The notes under the pieces are model-generated. The model was given only the letters and a program-made list of their open reading frames with translations, was not told where the DNA came from and ran no database searches. This document shows, piece after piece, positions 36,392-44,938 of a stretch of DNA of 64,000 bases. Location: positions 2,294,001 to 2,358,000 of the forward strand of contig OY970387.1 in assembly GCA_963719485.1 (NCBI GenBank), written 5' to 3'. A program made the position numbers and the translations under genes. This DNA comes from Bog-473 sp963719485 (GTDB lineage Bacteria; Actinomycetota; Acidimicrobiia; Acidimicrobiales; RAAP-2). How positions within the stretch are numbered: the stretch's first letter is position 1; the number at the start of each line of letters is the position of its first letter.

Positions 36392-38356
36392 CTACTTCGG
36401 TGCCTGGGAGGGCACGCACACGTAGCGCCGGTAGACCGCGGTCCCTTCGTGCACCGTGGCGGTTGCGCCGACCCCGACGGTGCAGTGGGTGAGGACCCAG
36501 CGCATGTCGGGGTTGCGGGTGCGCGGCGACACCAGGACGAGGACGTGGACGACGCGTCCGTCGCGCACGTCGTCCACGAACGTGTGCAGGGGAGTGCTCG
36601 GCACCTGGCCCGAGAACCCACCCACGGGGAGGAACTCGTGACCCGACGCCAGGATGTCGACGCTGACCTGTGCGGACGTCTCGGCCGTGTCGACGCTCTG
36701 GGTGGAGGGGAAGCGGGCGGCGTCGGCGGCAACGGCGGGCCAGGCGGCCACGTCGCGCTGCCATGTGGCGTGCGCGGCTGCAGTGGCCGCGGCGGGCTGG
36801 TAGGGCGAGTCGAACGGGCCGAGTTCGTCGGCGACGGCGGTCGCCGAGGCCCAGATTCCCCCGAGGAGGAGCGCCGCAGCAGCGAGGCCCAGGCCGACGC
36901 GCGCCTCCTGCGCACCCCTGTCCCGTCGCAGCGACAGGGCGAGCCAGACCACGGCCCCGGCCGCGGCCAACGCGCTGGTGGCGAGCACCCAGGGCCGCAC
37001 CCCGGCACGGTCGGGCACCAGGTAGACGGCGTAGCCCACCCCGACCACGACGGTGGCCATCATCACCACCGGGACGACCCGGCTGCGCTCGCGCTGCTTC
37101 CAGGCCAACGCGAATCCGAGCCCGCACAGTGCGGCCATCGCGGGCGCCAGCGCGGCCAGGTAGTACCCGATGATGATGTGCGAGGAGGAGATCGAGCCCC
37201 AGGTCAGGATCTGCCAGATGCCCCACAGCAGCGCCGCGGCGCGCCAGGGATCGGTGCGCGGCTTTCGCCGGCGGGCCACGAGGATGCCGACCAGCGCGAC
37301 CAACGCGGGGATCAAGAAGAACGCCGCCTCGCGCCCGAAGCCGCCGTCGAGGAACCGGCCGGGCCCCGTCTGGAGCGCGTGGGTGGGTGCGCCGCCGCCC
37401 GTCGACGTCACCCGTCCGATCGGAGGCGGGCTGCAGCCGGGTTGGTCGAGCAGCTGGCCGTTCAGGCGGTCGGCCCCGTTGTAGAGGAACACCTGGCTGA
37501 ACACGGAGTTGTTGCAGCTGCCGTCGGCGTACGGGCGGTCGTGGGCGGGCACGAGGGAGACCACGCACATCCAACTCAGCGAGACGGCGATCACGGCGAC
37601 GACGGAGAGGGCCACCTGCCCGACCCGGCGTTCCAGGCTGACCACGGGGGACGCCAGCAGGTAGGCGAGATAGAGGGCGGGCAGCACGATCCAGGCCTGG
37701 AGCATCTTGGCTTGGAAGGCCAGGCCGACGTACACGCCGGCGAGCACGAGGGACTGGAGCCTCCCCGTCAGGTACGCCACCGTGGTGGCGTCGGCCGCAA
37801 GCACCAGCAGCAGAATGAGGAGGGAGTCGGAGATGTTGCCCCGGTTCAACAGGATCGTGACCGGCGTGACCGCCAGCACGACGGCGGCGACGAGGCCGGC
37901 GCCGGCCCCCGCCACGCGGCGTACGGCGCGGTAGAGCACGAGGACGGTGAGGGTCCCCTCCACGACCTGGGGCAGCACGATCGCCCAGATGTGGAAGCCG
38001 AAGAGGCGGACGGACAGCGCTTGCACCCAGAAGGCACCGGGCAACTTGTCGACCGAGACCGTGCCCCACGGGTCGAAGGAACCGAAGAAGAAGTTGTGCC
38101 AGCTCTGCGACATGCTGTGCACCGCGGCGCCGTAGAACACCTCGAGGATGGCGCTGCCGCTCCCCCAGGCATACGACAGCGCCGCCAGCGCGGCGACGAG
38201 GAGCAGCGCGGGCCGCGCCCAGCGGGGTTGGTCGGGCGGCGAGCGCCAGAATTGCCAGCGCCCCGTCCGGACGTTGACCGCCGCAGGACCGGCCGGATGC
38301 TCGACGCTCGTCTTCACGGGTGCATCCAGCATGTGGCCCCCGACCACCTCCCCCAC
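36392..38356 (-). CDS. ArnT/PMT-like membrane glycosyltransferase
   Basis: About 654 residues with some ten or more hydrophobic helices. The N-terminal part carries WGTVSVDKLPGAFWVQALSV in the first extracellular loop region, matching the Asp-Lys-x-Pro pattern of bacterial GT39/GT83 (ArnT-like) enzymes that use polyprenyl-linked sugars. The C-terminal third is a soluble extracellular domain. GTG 38356 is chosen because TAGGTT (38364-38369, minus strand) ends seven bases before it, suggesting a leaderless start; TTG 38365 and ATG 38332 are alternatives. Acceptor and sugar are unknown. Confidence 0.8.
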   Translation of the reverse strand: MGEVVGGHMLDAPVKTSVEHPAGPAAVNVRTGRWQFWRSPPDQPRWARPALLLVAALAALSYAWGSGSAILEVFYGAAVHSMSQSWHNFFFGSFDPWGTVSVDKLPGAFWVQALSVRLFGFHIWAIVLPQVVEGTLTVLVLYRAVRRVAGAGAGLVAAVVLAVTPVTILLNRGNISDSLLILLLVLAADATTVAYLTGRLQSLVLAGVYVGLAFQAKMLQAWIVLPALYLAYLLASPVVSLERRVGQVALSVVAVIAVSLSWMCVVSLVPAHDRPYADGSCNNSVFSQVFLYNGADRLNGQLLDQPGCSPPPIGRVTSTGGGAPTHALQTGPGRFLDGGFGREAAFFLIPALVALVGILVARRRKPRTDPWRAAALLWGIWQILTWGSISSSHIIIGYYLAALAPAMAALCGLGFALAWKQRERSRVVPVVMMATVVVGVGYAVYLVPDRAGVRPWVLATSALAAAGAVVWLALSLRRDRGAQEARVGLGLAAAALLLGGIWASATAVADELGPFDSPYQPAAATAAAHATWQRDVAAWPAVAADAARFPSTQSVDTAETSAQVSVDILASGHEFLPVGGFSGQVPSTPLHTFVDDVRDGRVVHVLVLVSPRTRNPDMRWVLTHCTVGVGATATVHEGTAVYRRYVCVPSQAPK

Positions 38357-38386
38357 GGAAGGCAACCTAGCCTCCGAAGGGGCGGG

Positions 38387-38995
38387 TCAGGGTGCTATCG
38401 GGTTGCGCGCGAGGGGCGCCCGGGCCTGCAGGACCAGCGCCGCACCCGAACGGAAGCGCACCGTGTCATGGGTGATGGCGGTGAAGCCACCCTCGCTGAG
38501 GAGCAGCTTTATCATCTCGACCCACTGCTCGAGCGGCGCGCGCTTCTCAATGGCCCACCGGTGGGTGAGGGTGACGAGTGCACCGGTCGGGGACAGGACG
38601 CGGGCAACCTCGCGCAGCGCATCGGGGAGGGGCTCCCAGAGCTGCACGCTGTTGACGGCGACGACGCCGTTGAACGCGCCGTCGGGCCACGGGATCGATC
38701 CCGCACCTGCTTGGACGAGTGCCACATGCCCGGCGGCGACAGCGGCGCGGTTACGTCGTTGGGCCTGGCGGAGCATGGTCGCCGACGGGTCGATCCCGGC
38801 CACCCGCCCGCCGCTCAGGCGGCGCGCCAGCTCGGCGATCCCGACACCGGGACCGATCCCGACCGACAGGACCGGATCTTCGGGCTCCGGGTCGAGCACG
38901 GTGGCGGCGGCGACCTCCATGTCCCGGTTCAGCCGGGCCATGACCGTCCCCGCCAGTCGCCCGGCCAGACCCTCGAAACCCGTGCTCGCCTGCAT
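38387..38995 (-). CDS. Class I SAM-dependent methyltransferase
   Basis: About 202 residues, Rossmann-type methyltransferase. Motif I is VLSVGIGPGVGIAELARRL with an acidic residue further on (VAGIDPS), then VALVQAGAGSIPWPDGAFNGVVAVNS, the post-I and motif II region. Close to UbiE/type-11 enzymes; substrate unknown. It is divergent from a MerR regulator, and the pair share a 20-base palindrome, so the regulator probably controls it. ATG 38995 was preferred to upstream in-frame starts, which would cover the palindrome. Confidence 0.82.
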   Translation of the reverse strand: MQASTGFEGLAGRLAGTVMARLNRDMEVAAATVLDPEPEDPVLSVGIGPGVGIAELARRLSGGRVAGIDPSATMLRQAQRRNRAAVAAGHVALVQAGAGSIPWPDGAFNGVVAVNSVQLWEPLPDALREVARVLSPTGALVTLTHRWAIEKRAPLEQWVEMIKLLLSEGGFTAITHDTVRFRSGAALVLQARAPLARNPIAP

Positions 38996-39010
38996 GGTGG
39001 CCACCCAATC

Positions 39011-39030
39011 ACTTGAAGTACGCTTCAAGT
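39011..39030. promoter_or_regulatory. Perfect palindrome, likely MerR operator
   Basis: ACTTGAAG, TACG, CTTCAAGT: eight-base arms around a four-base spacer. It ends two bases before the merR-type ATG and lies 15 bases upstream of the methyltransferase ATG. MerR-family proteins bind dyads of this size between -35 and -10. Confidence 0.65.
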
Positions 39031-39032
39031 CA

Positions 39033-39461
39033 ATGCCGGATCTCCTCGACATCGGTGAGGTGGCGGCACGCGCCGGCCTCGCCGCCTCCGCGCTGCGGTT
39101 CTACGAAGGCGAACGGATCATCGAGAGCGTCGAGCGCAAGGGCCTCCGACGTCAGTACCGCCCCGAGGTGCTGACCACGCTGGCCGTCGTTTCGATGTGC
39201 CGGCAGGCGGGATTCACGCTCGAGGAGATAAAAGCCCTGCTCGCCACGCGGGGCCGGCCAGAGTGGAAGTCCTTCGCGGCACGCAAGCGCGACGAGTTGC
39301 GGGCACAGGCGGCGCACCTCGGGACCATGGCCGACCAGCTCGACCACGCGCTGCGGTGCCCGAGCCGCAATGTCTTCGACTGCGAGCACTTCCGCGCTGC
39401 GCTCGATGCCGCGCTCCCGTTCGGCACCCGCAGTGGAACGGCACCGGTGGGGGGCTCGTGA
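39033..39461 (+). CDS. MerR-family transcriptional regulator
   Basis: 142 residues. The N-terminal winged HTH reads LLDIGEVAARAGLAASALRF with YEGERI, then a coiled-coil dimerisation helix, and a short C-terminus with CPSRNVFDCEHF, whose two cysteines may bind metal or sense redox state. The ATG follows directly after the palindrome with no ribosome binding site, so translation may be leaderless. Its stop overlaps the next small gene as GTGA. Confidence 0.87.
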   Translation: MPDLLDIGEVAARAGLAASALRFYEGERIIESVERKGLRRQYRPEVLTTLAVVSMCRQAGFTLEEIKALLATRGRPEWKSFAARKRDELRAQAAHLGTMADQLDHALRCPSRNVFDCEHFRAALDAALPFGTRSGTAPVGGS

Positions 39462-39736
39462 CGGGGCCCCAGGAACCCACGTCGAACGGCACGAAGCCCG
39501 ACCTGTCGCGGTCGCGCTTCTTCTGCAACAACGCGCGCAAGGGCTCGCTGGTCTGCGGCATCCTGGCCTTCGCCGCGTTGGTCATCGGTGGTGGCTTCGC
39601 CGAGATCAGCTCGAACGGCGCGCCGACGACGCTGGAGACGGCCACCGTGCGTTGGGTCATCGTGGGGTCGCTGCTCGTCGGCGTGATCCTCTACGTCATC
39701 GGCGGGCGCATGCTCCGGAGCGACAGCCGCGGCTAG
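39458..39736 (+). CDS. Small membrane protein of unknown function
   Basis: 92 residues. Two hydrophobic helices (VCGILAFAALVIGGGFAEI and WVIVGSLLVGVILYVIGG) separated by a short polar loop; a soluble N-terminus of about 25 residues precedes them. Not recognised as a family. The GTGA overlap with the MerR gene indicates co-transcription, but whether the function is linked is unknown. Confidence 0.6.
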   Translation: MTGPQEPTSNGTKPDLSRSRFFCNNARKGSLVCGILAFAALVIGGGFAEISSNGAPTTLETATVRWVIVGSLLVGVILYVIGGRMLRSDSRG

Positions 39737-39787
39737 CGCGTACGCGTGTGCGCGCGCGACATGTGGTGCCGTGCGACACTGGGTGAT

Positions 39788-40027
39788 GTGGGCCAAACTG
39801 GTCCCGTGGGGAGTCGGGGCGACAAGCCCAGGAAGCAGCGCCGGCGGTTGTCCAAGGTGCCGAAGTACGAGGAGCCCAACACGTTCCCCGCGGCCGGCCT
39901 GACCGGGAGCTCCGGCGGCGTCTACGGATCGCGCTACGGGCACTCGGCCGACCATCATGAGTCGAAGCCCCCCAACCGCTTCGGCGCGTTCGTGCTGCGG
40001 TGCTTGGGGATGAAGCCGAAGTCCTGA
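39788..40027 (+). CDS. Small basic hypothetical protein
   Basis: About 79 residues, rich in Lys, Arg, Gly and Ser, with KPRKQRRRLSKVPKYEEPN near the N-terminus. Codons are strongly GC-ending, which supports coding. No domain recognised and no membrane helix. GTG 39788 or GTG 39806 could be the start. It lies 51 bases after the membrane protein gene and upstream of ssb. Confidence 0.45.
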   Translation: MGQTGPVGSRGDKPRKQRRRLSKVPKYEEPNTFPAAGLTGSSGGVYGSRYGHSADHHESKPPNRFGAFVLRCLGMKPKS

Positions 40028-40152
40028 GAACCGGGCGTCCCGCCCGAGAAAATCCGGCCCGGCAAGGTTCTCTGCAAAGTTCGCGCCAAGGACCAGCCCC
40101 CACGCTGCGTCACGCCCTCGGACGGAGGGCACGACGAAAGCGAGGATGCCAG

Positions 40153-40569
40153 ATGGCGAACACCACGACGATCACCGGGAACCTGACCCGCGAGCCCGAG
40201 ATCCGCTACACGCGTGAAGGGCAGGCGACCGCCCAGCTGGGCGTCGCCGTCAATCGGCGGTGGCAGGACCGCACCACGCAGGAGTGGCAGGAGTCCACGT
40301 CCTTCTTCGACGTGATCTGCTGGCGCGACCTGGCGGAGAACGTCGCGCTGAGCCTGACCAAAGGGATGCGGGTCGTCGTGACCGGCCGGCTGGAGCACCG
40401 GACCTGGGAGACCGAGGAAGGGGAGCACCGCTCGAAGGTCGAGATCACGGCGGACGAGGTCGGACCGAGCCTCCGCTTCGCCACCGCCGACGTCCACAAG
40501 ACGGAGCGCCGGGGGACGGCCACCGCGGAGAACGGCGAGGCCGCCGACGCGTTGCCCGTGGAGGCCTGA
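40153..40569 (+). CDS. ssb: Single-stranded DNA-binding protein
   Basis: 138 residues. The OB fold is complete: TTTITGNLTREPEIRYTREG, then WQDRTTQEWQESTSFFDVIC and KGMRVVVTGRLEHRTWE. The C-terminus (ENGEAADALPVEA) lacks the acidic DDDIPF-type tip that recruits partner proteins, so this may be a paralogue rather than the main replication SSB. GAGGA precedes ATG 40153. It is not next to rpsF/rpsR, the usual place of the housekeeping gene. Confidence 0.88.
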   Translation: MANTTTITGNLTREPEIRYTREGQATAQLGVAVNRRWQDRTTQEWQESTSFFDVICWRDLAENVALSLTKGMRVVVTGRLEHRTWETEEGEHRSKVEITADEVGPSLRFATADVHKTERRGTATAENGEAADALPVEA

Positions 40570-40821
40570 GTGCTGCCCTGGCTGATCACGACGACGGGGT
40601 GGCCGGCGTTGACGGCCCGCTTCGCCGGCCCGACCACGCGTGTCGTCGTCGAGCCGGTCACGGTGGCGAGCGCGACCACAGGTGCCCTCGCACTCGGGGT
40701 CGCGCTGCTGTGGCGCAGTCGAGGGACGGCCGGCCGGGGCTCAGGCCCCGGTCACCGTCCCGCCCCCTCCGCGGCGTCGCCCTCGGGCTCGTACGTCAGC
40801 GACAGCGAGTTGACGCAGTAG
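40570..40821 (+). CDS. Possible small ORF directly after ssb
   Basis: 83 codons starting at a GTG that immediately follows the ssb stop. One moderately hydrophobic stretch (VASATTGALALGVALLW) is visible. The last 70 bases overlap the 3' end of msrB on the other strand, and no family is recognised, so it may be spurious. Confidence 0.25.
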   Translation: MLPWLITTTGWPALTARFAGPTTRVVVEPVTVASATTGALALGVALLWRSRGTAGRGSGPGHRPAPSAASPSGSYVSDSELTQ

Positions 40822-41204
40822 CGCTGCCCGGTGTCGGTGGGCCCGTCGGGAAAGACGTGGCCCAGGTGGCCACCGCACCGGGCGCACAGGATCTCGGTGC
40901 GGGCCATGCCGAAGCTGCGCTCCCTGCGCTCGATGACCGTTCCGGCGGCGCGGGCCCGGTCGAAGCTGGGCCAGCCCGTGCCTGATTCGAACTTCGCGTG
41001 CGTGTCGAAGAGCTCGGCCCCGCAGCCGGCGCAACGGAACACACCGTCGCCGTCGACGTGCAGGAGTTCACCGGACCAAGGCGCCTCGGTGCCGGCGCGC
41101 CGCAGCACGGCGTAGCGGTCCGCCGGGAGCAGGTCCTTCCACTCCTGGTCGGTCTTGGTGACTTCGTACACCGTCTCCTGCGGGGGGCGCTTGCGGGTGA
41201 ACAT
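40752..41204 (-). CDS. msrB: Peptide-methionine (R)-S-oxide reductase MsrB
   Basis: 150 residues. Reduces methionine R-sulfoxide in proteins. Zinc ligands C58-x-x-C61 and C107-x-x-C110, and the catalytic Cys130 in RYCVNSLSL, are all present, as are ESGTGWPSF and HLGHVF. ATG 41204 has GGAAGG six bases upstream; a TTG two codons earlier lacks spacing. Confidence 0.94.
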   Translation of the reverse strand: MFTRKRPPQETVYEVTKTDQEWKDLLPADRYAVLRRAGTEAPWSGELLHVDGDGVFRCAGCGAELFDTHAKFESGTGWPSFDRARAAGTVIERRERSFGMARTEILCARCGGHLGHVFPDGPTDTGQRYCVNSLSLTYEPEGDAAEGAGR

Positions 41205-41310
41205 GTCCAACCTTCCTCTCCACCATCTACAACCGGCCCATGCTCAGACGTATTTCCTCTGCGCCGCGATGGCCCTTCCCCGGGGAGACCGGTGACGTCG
41301 GCGGTACCGG

Positions 41311-42516
41311 TCACGCCGCCAGCGTCGCGGCGGCGCTCCCCATGAGGAAGAGGAAGTTGTCCGCGTAGAACTGCTGGCGTACCTCGCTCCCTGCGTCGCC
41401 GAGCGAGGCCTCGAAGCGCTCCAGCGGCTTGCGCCCCCCCTCCACGTGGGGATAGTCGGACGAGAACAGAACGAGGTCGGCGCCGGCCTGCTCCACGATC
41501 CATCCCACGTCCTCGGTGGGGTAGGGCGTGAACCGGCACTGGCGGTGCACGTAGTCGCTCGGTCGCAGCGAAAGTGACTGCAGGCGCTCCTCGTGGCGGT
41601 GGAACGCCTCGAAGGCGGACTCCATCTGGCGCAGCCACGACGGCACCCAGATGGCGCCCTGCTCAATGACGCCGATGTGGAGGTTCGGGAACGCCTCGAG
41701 CACCCCGTCGAAGATCAACGTCGCCAGCGTCTGGGCCGGCGGGACAGGGATGCCCATGTAGTCGACAGACCGGAAGTTCTCCTCGCCGCCGTGGAAGTCC
41801 GGCGGGACGGGCTTGCCGTTGACGAAATAGCTGGGGTCGATGAGGGTTCCTGTGCCGCCGACGTGGAACACGACGGGGATGCCGGCCTCCTCGGCCCGGG
41901 CCCACACGCCGAACAGGTCGGTGTGGCTGGGCGAGTGCCGCGGCGGGCAGCCCGAGGCGACCAGCAGCGCCGCCGCGCCCTGGTCGAGGGCGTCACGGGT
42001 GGCGGCCACCGCACGCTCGGGGTCGACCAGGGGGACGTAGAGGCTGGGCAGCAGGCGCCGGTCCACGGAGCAGAACTCGAGCATCCCCCGGTTGTGGGCG
42101 CGGGCGGCGGCGTAGGCGAGGTCGGCGTCGGTGTGCTCCATGTCGTGCAGGCGACCGTTGTGGAACGTGTTGAAGACGAGCTGGCTCGAGAAGCCGAGCA
42201 GATCGAGGGCGCGGGCGCGGTCCTCGGCGATGAAGGCCCCCGTGGCGGCGAAGTTCTTGCGCGCCATGATCTGGGCCTCCTCGTCGGCCCGGTACTCGGC
42301 CGAGGCGTGCCGGCTCCGCAACGCGTCGAAGGAGGCCGCAAGGTCGCGCTGCTGGTCGGCCGGGTCGCCCGTCTGGCGCAACTCGTTCCCACCGGGGTAG
42401 CGCAGCACCGGCAGCCGCTCGCGGTAGGCGGCCTCGGCGTGGTCGCGTAGCCAGGTCGGCGTCTCCATGATGTGGGCATCCGCATCGTGGACGATCCGAC
42501 CCTCCGAGTAGGGCAT
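41311..42516 (-). CDS. Amidohydrolase family 2 protein
   Basis: 401 residues. The N-terminus IVHDADAHIMETPTWL has the D-x-H pattern of metal-dependent amidohydrolases, a central VVFHVGGTG segment supplies another His, and LFSSDYPHVEGGR near the C-terminus the final Asp. Such enzymes act as decarboxylases or hydrolases on carboxylic acids and often accompany acyl-CoA catabolic genes in actinobacteria. It is divergent from the acyl-CoA dehydrogenase operon. The exact reaction cannot be assigned. A possible AATACT -10 lies seven bases before the ATG. Confidence 0.82.
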   Translation of the reverse strand: MPYSEGRIVHDADAHIMETPTWLRDHAEAAYRERLPVLRYPGGNELRQTGDPADQQRDLAASFDALRSRHASAEYRADEEAQIMARKNFAATGAFIAEDRARALDLLGFSSQLVFNTFHNGRLHDMEHTDADLAYAAARAHNRGMLEFCSVDRRLLPSLYVPLVDPERAVAATRDALDQGAAALLVASGCPPRHSPSHTDLFGVWARAEEAGIPVVFHVGGTGTLIDPSYFVNGKPVPPDFHGGEENFRSVDYMGIPVPPAQTLATLIFDGVLEAFPNLHIGVIEQGAIWVPSWLRQMESAFEAFHRHEERLQSLSLRPSDYVHRQCRFTPYPTEDVGWIVEQAGADLVLFSSDYPHVEGGRKPLERFEASLGDAGSEVRQQFYADNFLFLMGSAAATLAA

Positions 42517-42583
42517 GCCGGCCAGTATTCCAGGGTCGGGCGACGCCCCGCCCGGCGGCGGCCACCGGTCCCCACGGGGACAT

Positions 42584-42598
42584 CTGACGCCCCGTCAG
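42584..42598. promoter_or_regulatory. Inverted repeat in the fadE/amidohydrolase divergent region
   Basis: CTGACG, CCC, CGTCAG. Lies 68 bases upstream of the amidohydrolase ATG and about 148 bases upstream of the acyl-CoA dehydrogenase. Possible operator of a TetR- or GntR-type repressor; no such regulator is encoded nearby. Confidence 0.4.
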
Positions 42599-42745
42599 GT
42601 CGGGTGCGCCGGCTTGGCTACGCTCCCCGGCGGTGACATCTCTGACGGCTGAAGCCGCAAGCTTCATCGACCAACCGCAGAATCTTCTCGGCTGTGCCCA
42701 AAGGCCCCACGAAGGGCCAGTCCGACCCCACCTCGGCGCGGTCTG

Positions 42746-43951
42746 ATGGATCTGCGCGACCGCCCCGAGGACGTGGCGTTCCGCCAGGAGATACGGAGCT
42801 TCCTCGAAGAGCACCTGGTGGGCGAATTCGCCGAGCTCGGGGGGCGGGGCGGCTCCGGCGACGAGACCTTCGGCTTCGAGGTGCGGCGGCGCTGGGAGAA
42901 GGCGCTGGCCGGGGGCGGTTGGACCTGCCTCGGCTGGCCCGTCGAGCACGGCGGCCGCGGCGCGACCATGACCGAGCAGGTCATCTTCAACGAGGAGTAC
43001 GCCCGGGCCGCGGCGCCGGGCCGGGTCAACGTCATGGGCGAGGGGCTGCTCGGCCCGACGCTGATCCACTACGGCACGCCCGAGCAACAGGCCCGCTTCC
43101 TCCCGCCCATCCGGGAGGGCAACGAGCTCTGGTGCCAGGGCTATTCCGAGCCCGACGCAGGCAGCGACCTGGCCAATGTCAAGACCAGGGCCGAACGGGA
43201 CGGTGACCAGTGGGTGGTCACGGGGCAGAAGGTATGGACGTCGCTGGCCCACCAGGCGGACTGGTGCTTCGTGGTGTGCCGGACGGACCCCGCCTCCGCG
43301 CGCCACAAGGGGTTGTCCTATCTCTTGGTGCCCATGGACCAGTCCGGCATCGAGGTCCGGCCGATCACCCAGCTGACCCGCACCAGCGAATTCAACGAGG
43401 TGTTCTTCGACGGTGCGCGCACCCATGTCGACAACGTCGTGGGCGGCGTCGGTGAGGGCTGGCGCGTGGCGTTGGCCACGCTGGCCTTCGAACGCGGGGT
43501 GGCGCTGCTCGGTTTCCAGCTCGGCTTCCGGCGCGAGCTCGACCGGGTGACGGCGCTGGCCCAGGAGAACGGCAAGGCGCGCGACCCGGTCGTGCGCCAG
43601 CGGCTGGCCCAGGCGCACATCGAGCTGACGATCATGCGCTACAACACGCTGCGCAGCCTGGCCGGCCTCGACGGGCCGGTGGCCCCGCCCGAGGCCTCCA
43701 TCGCCAAGCTGTACTGGGGGAGCTGGCACCGCCGGTTCGGCGAGCTGGCCATGGCCATCCGGGGGCCGGCGGCGACCGTCCTGGACGGGGAACCGCTCCC
43801 CGAGAACGGCGGCTACGGGCTGGGAGACCTCCAGCGCTCCTTTCTCTTCGCGCGCTCGGAGACGATTTACGGTGGGTCCAACCAGATCCAGCGCAACATC
43901 ATCGGCGAGCGGGTGCTCGGCCTGCCGCCCGAGCCCAAAGGGGTGGCGTGA
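42746..43951 (+). CDS. Acyl-CoA dehydrogenase (FadE-like)
   Basis: 401 residues, complete acyl-CoA dehydrogenase fold: N-terminal helical domain, QGYSEPDAGSDLANVKTRAE and WVVTGQKVWTS in the middle beta-domain, and a C-terminal helical domain ending ETIYGGSNQIQRNIIGERVL, the FAD/CoA region. It introduces a double bond into an acyl-CoA. Gene order (dehydrogenase, SDR, FadD3-like synthetase) resembles fadE30, ipdF and fadD3 of the mycobacterial steroid C/D-ring set, so the substrate could be a bulky ring acyl-CoA; that is inference. The stop overlaps the SDR gene as GTGA. Confidence 0.88.
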   Translation: MDLRDRPEDVAFRQEIRSFLEEHLVGEFAELGGRGGSGDETFGFEVRRRWEKALAGGGWTCLGWPVEHGGRGATMTEQVIFNEEYARAAAPGRVNVMGEGLLGPTLIHYGTPEQQARFLPPIREGNELWCQGYSEPDAGSDLANVKTRAERDGDQWVVTGQKVWTSLAHQADWCFVVCRTDPASARHKGLSYLLVPMDQSGIEVRPITQLTRTSEFNEVFFDGARTHVDNVVGGVGEGWRVALATLAFERGVALLGFQLGFRRELDRVTALAQENGKARDPVVRQRLAQAHIELTIMRYNTLRSLAGLDGPVAPPEASIAKLYWGSWHRRFGELAMAIRGPAATVLDGEPLPENGGYGLGDLQRSFLFARSETIYGGSNQIQRNIIGERVLGLPPEPKGVA

Positions 43952-44769
43952 GCACCAGCCTTGATGCGTCCTTCGACCCGCCGCCCCCCCCGCCGCCCCC
44001 GGGCGGCCACGGGTTGCTGGAGGGCAAGGTCGTCGTCGTCACCGCGGCGGCGGGGACCGGCATCGGATCGGCCACGGCACGGCGCTGCCTCGAAGAGGGC
44101 GCGGCGGTGATGCTGTCCGACGCCCACGAGCGGCGCCTGACCGAGACGGCCGAGCAGCTGGCTGGCGCGGTGGGCGCGGCAGACTCTGGCCGCGTGCATG
44201 CGCTGGCCTGCGACGTGCGGGACGAGGCGCAGGTGGGTGCGCTCTATGACGGGGCGCTGGCGCGCTTCGGCCGCATCGACGTCGCGGTGCACAACGCCGG
44301 GCTCGGAGGCACAGTGCCGCTGGTGGAGATGACCGACGAGCAGTGGTCCACGGTGCTCGACATCACGTTGACGGGCACCTTCCGCTGCACCCGCGCCGCG
44401 CTGACCCGGATGCTGCCGCGCCGGACGGGGGTCATCGTCAACAACGCCTCGGTGTTGGGCTGGCGGGCCCAGGCGGGCCAGGCGCACTACGCCGCGGCGA
44501 AGGCGGGCGTCATGGCGCTCACCCGCTGCGCGGCAGCCGAGGCGGCGCCGTCCGGGGTACGGGTCAACGCCGTGTCGCCCAGCCTGGCCGAGCACCCGTT
44601 CCTGAACCGGGCGATCCCCGACGAGGATCTCGCCGTGCTGCGCCGCCGTGAGCTGTTCGGGCGCGGCGCCGAGACGTGGGAGGTGGCCAACGTGATCGTG
44701 TTCCTGGCCAGCGACTACTCGTCCTACCTCTCGGGAGAGGTCATCTCCGTGAGCAGCCAGCACCCGTGA
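43948..44769 (+). CDS. Short-chain dehydrogenase/reductase
   Basis: 273 residues. The nucleotide-binding motif is TAAAGTGIG (residues 32-40), NAG follows at 116-118, and the catalytic Ser168, Tyr181 and Lys185 (YAAAK) are present. The unusual TAAAGTGIG form, rather than TGxxxGIG, is shared with IpdF-like reductases of steroid catabolism as far as I recall. A run of eight prolines (11-18) precedes the domain. Translation is coupled to the upstream acyl-CoA dehydrogenase. Confidence 0.88.
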   Translation: MSTSLDASFDPPPPPPPPGGHGLLEGKVVVVTAAAGTGIGSATARRCLEEGAAVMLSDAHERRLTETAEQLAGAVGAADSGRVHALACDVRDEAQVGALYDGALARFGRIDVAVHNAGLGGTVPLVEMTDEQWSTVLDITLTGTFRCTRAALTRMLPRRTGVIVNNASVLGWRAQAGQAHYAAAKAGVMALTRCAAAEAAPSGVRVNAVSPSLAEHPFLNRAIPDEDLAVLRRRELFGRGAETWEVANVIVFLASDYSSYLSGEVISVSSQHP

Positions 44770-44852
44770 GCGGCGCGTGCGTGCGTGGGTTGCGGGTGCG
44801 GGTGCGGGTACGGCCCACCGGGGGAAGGGAAGGGTCGACCGCCGGCGACGTT

Positions 44853-44890
44853 TTCCCAGACTCTAAACGGACTTGTTTACACTCTGGGAA
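44853..44890. promoter_or_regulatory. Nested inverted repeat upstream of the acyl-CoA synthetase gene
   Basis: Outer arms TTCCCAGA (44853-44860) and TCTGGGAA (44883-44890) and inner arms TAAAC (44864-44868) and GTTTA (44875-44879) share one centre (44871.5). The region is AT-richer than its surroundings. TACACT (44878-44883) could be a -10. Probable operator. Confidence 0.5.
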
Positions 44891-44938
44891 GACACGGCCA
44901 TCTCCCGTCGCGCCAAAGGGACCTCAAGAGGATCAGTG

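Noticed and set aside
36449..39016. Long plus-strand open frame opposite the glycosyltransferase and methyltransferase
   Set aside because: Composition is His/Arg/Gly-rich shadow sequence; the minus strand holds clear membrane-protein and methyltransferase genes.
42517..44938. KstR2-type operators (CAAGnnCTTG core) at the FadE/FadD3-like genes
   Set aside because: Searched by eye in both upstream regions; only unrelated inverted repeats were found, so no claim of KstR2 control is made.
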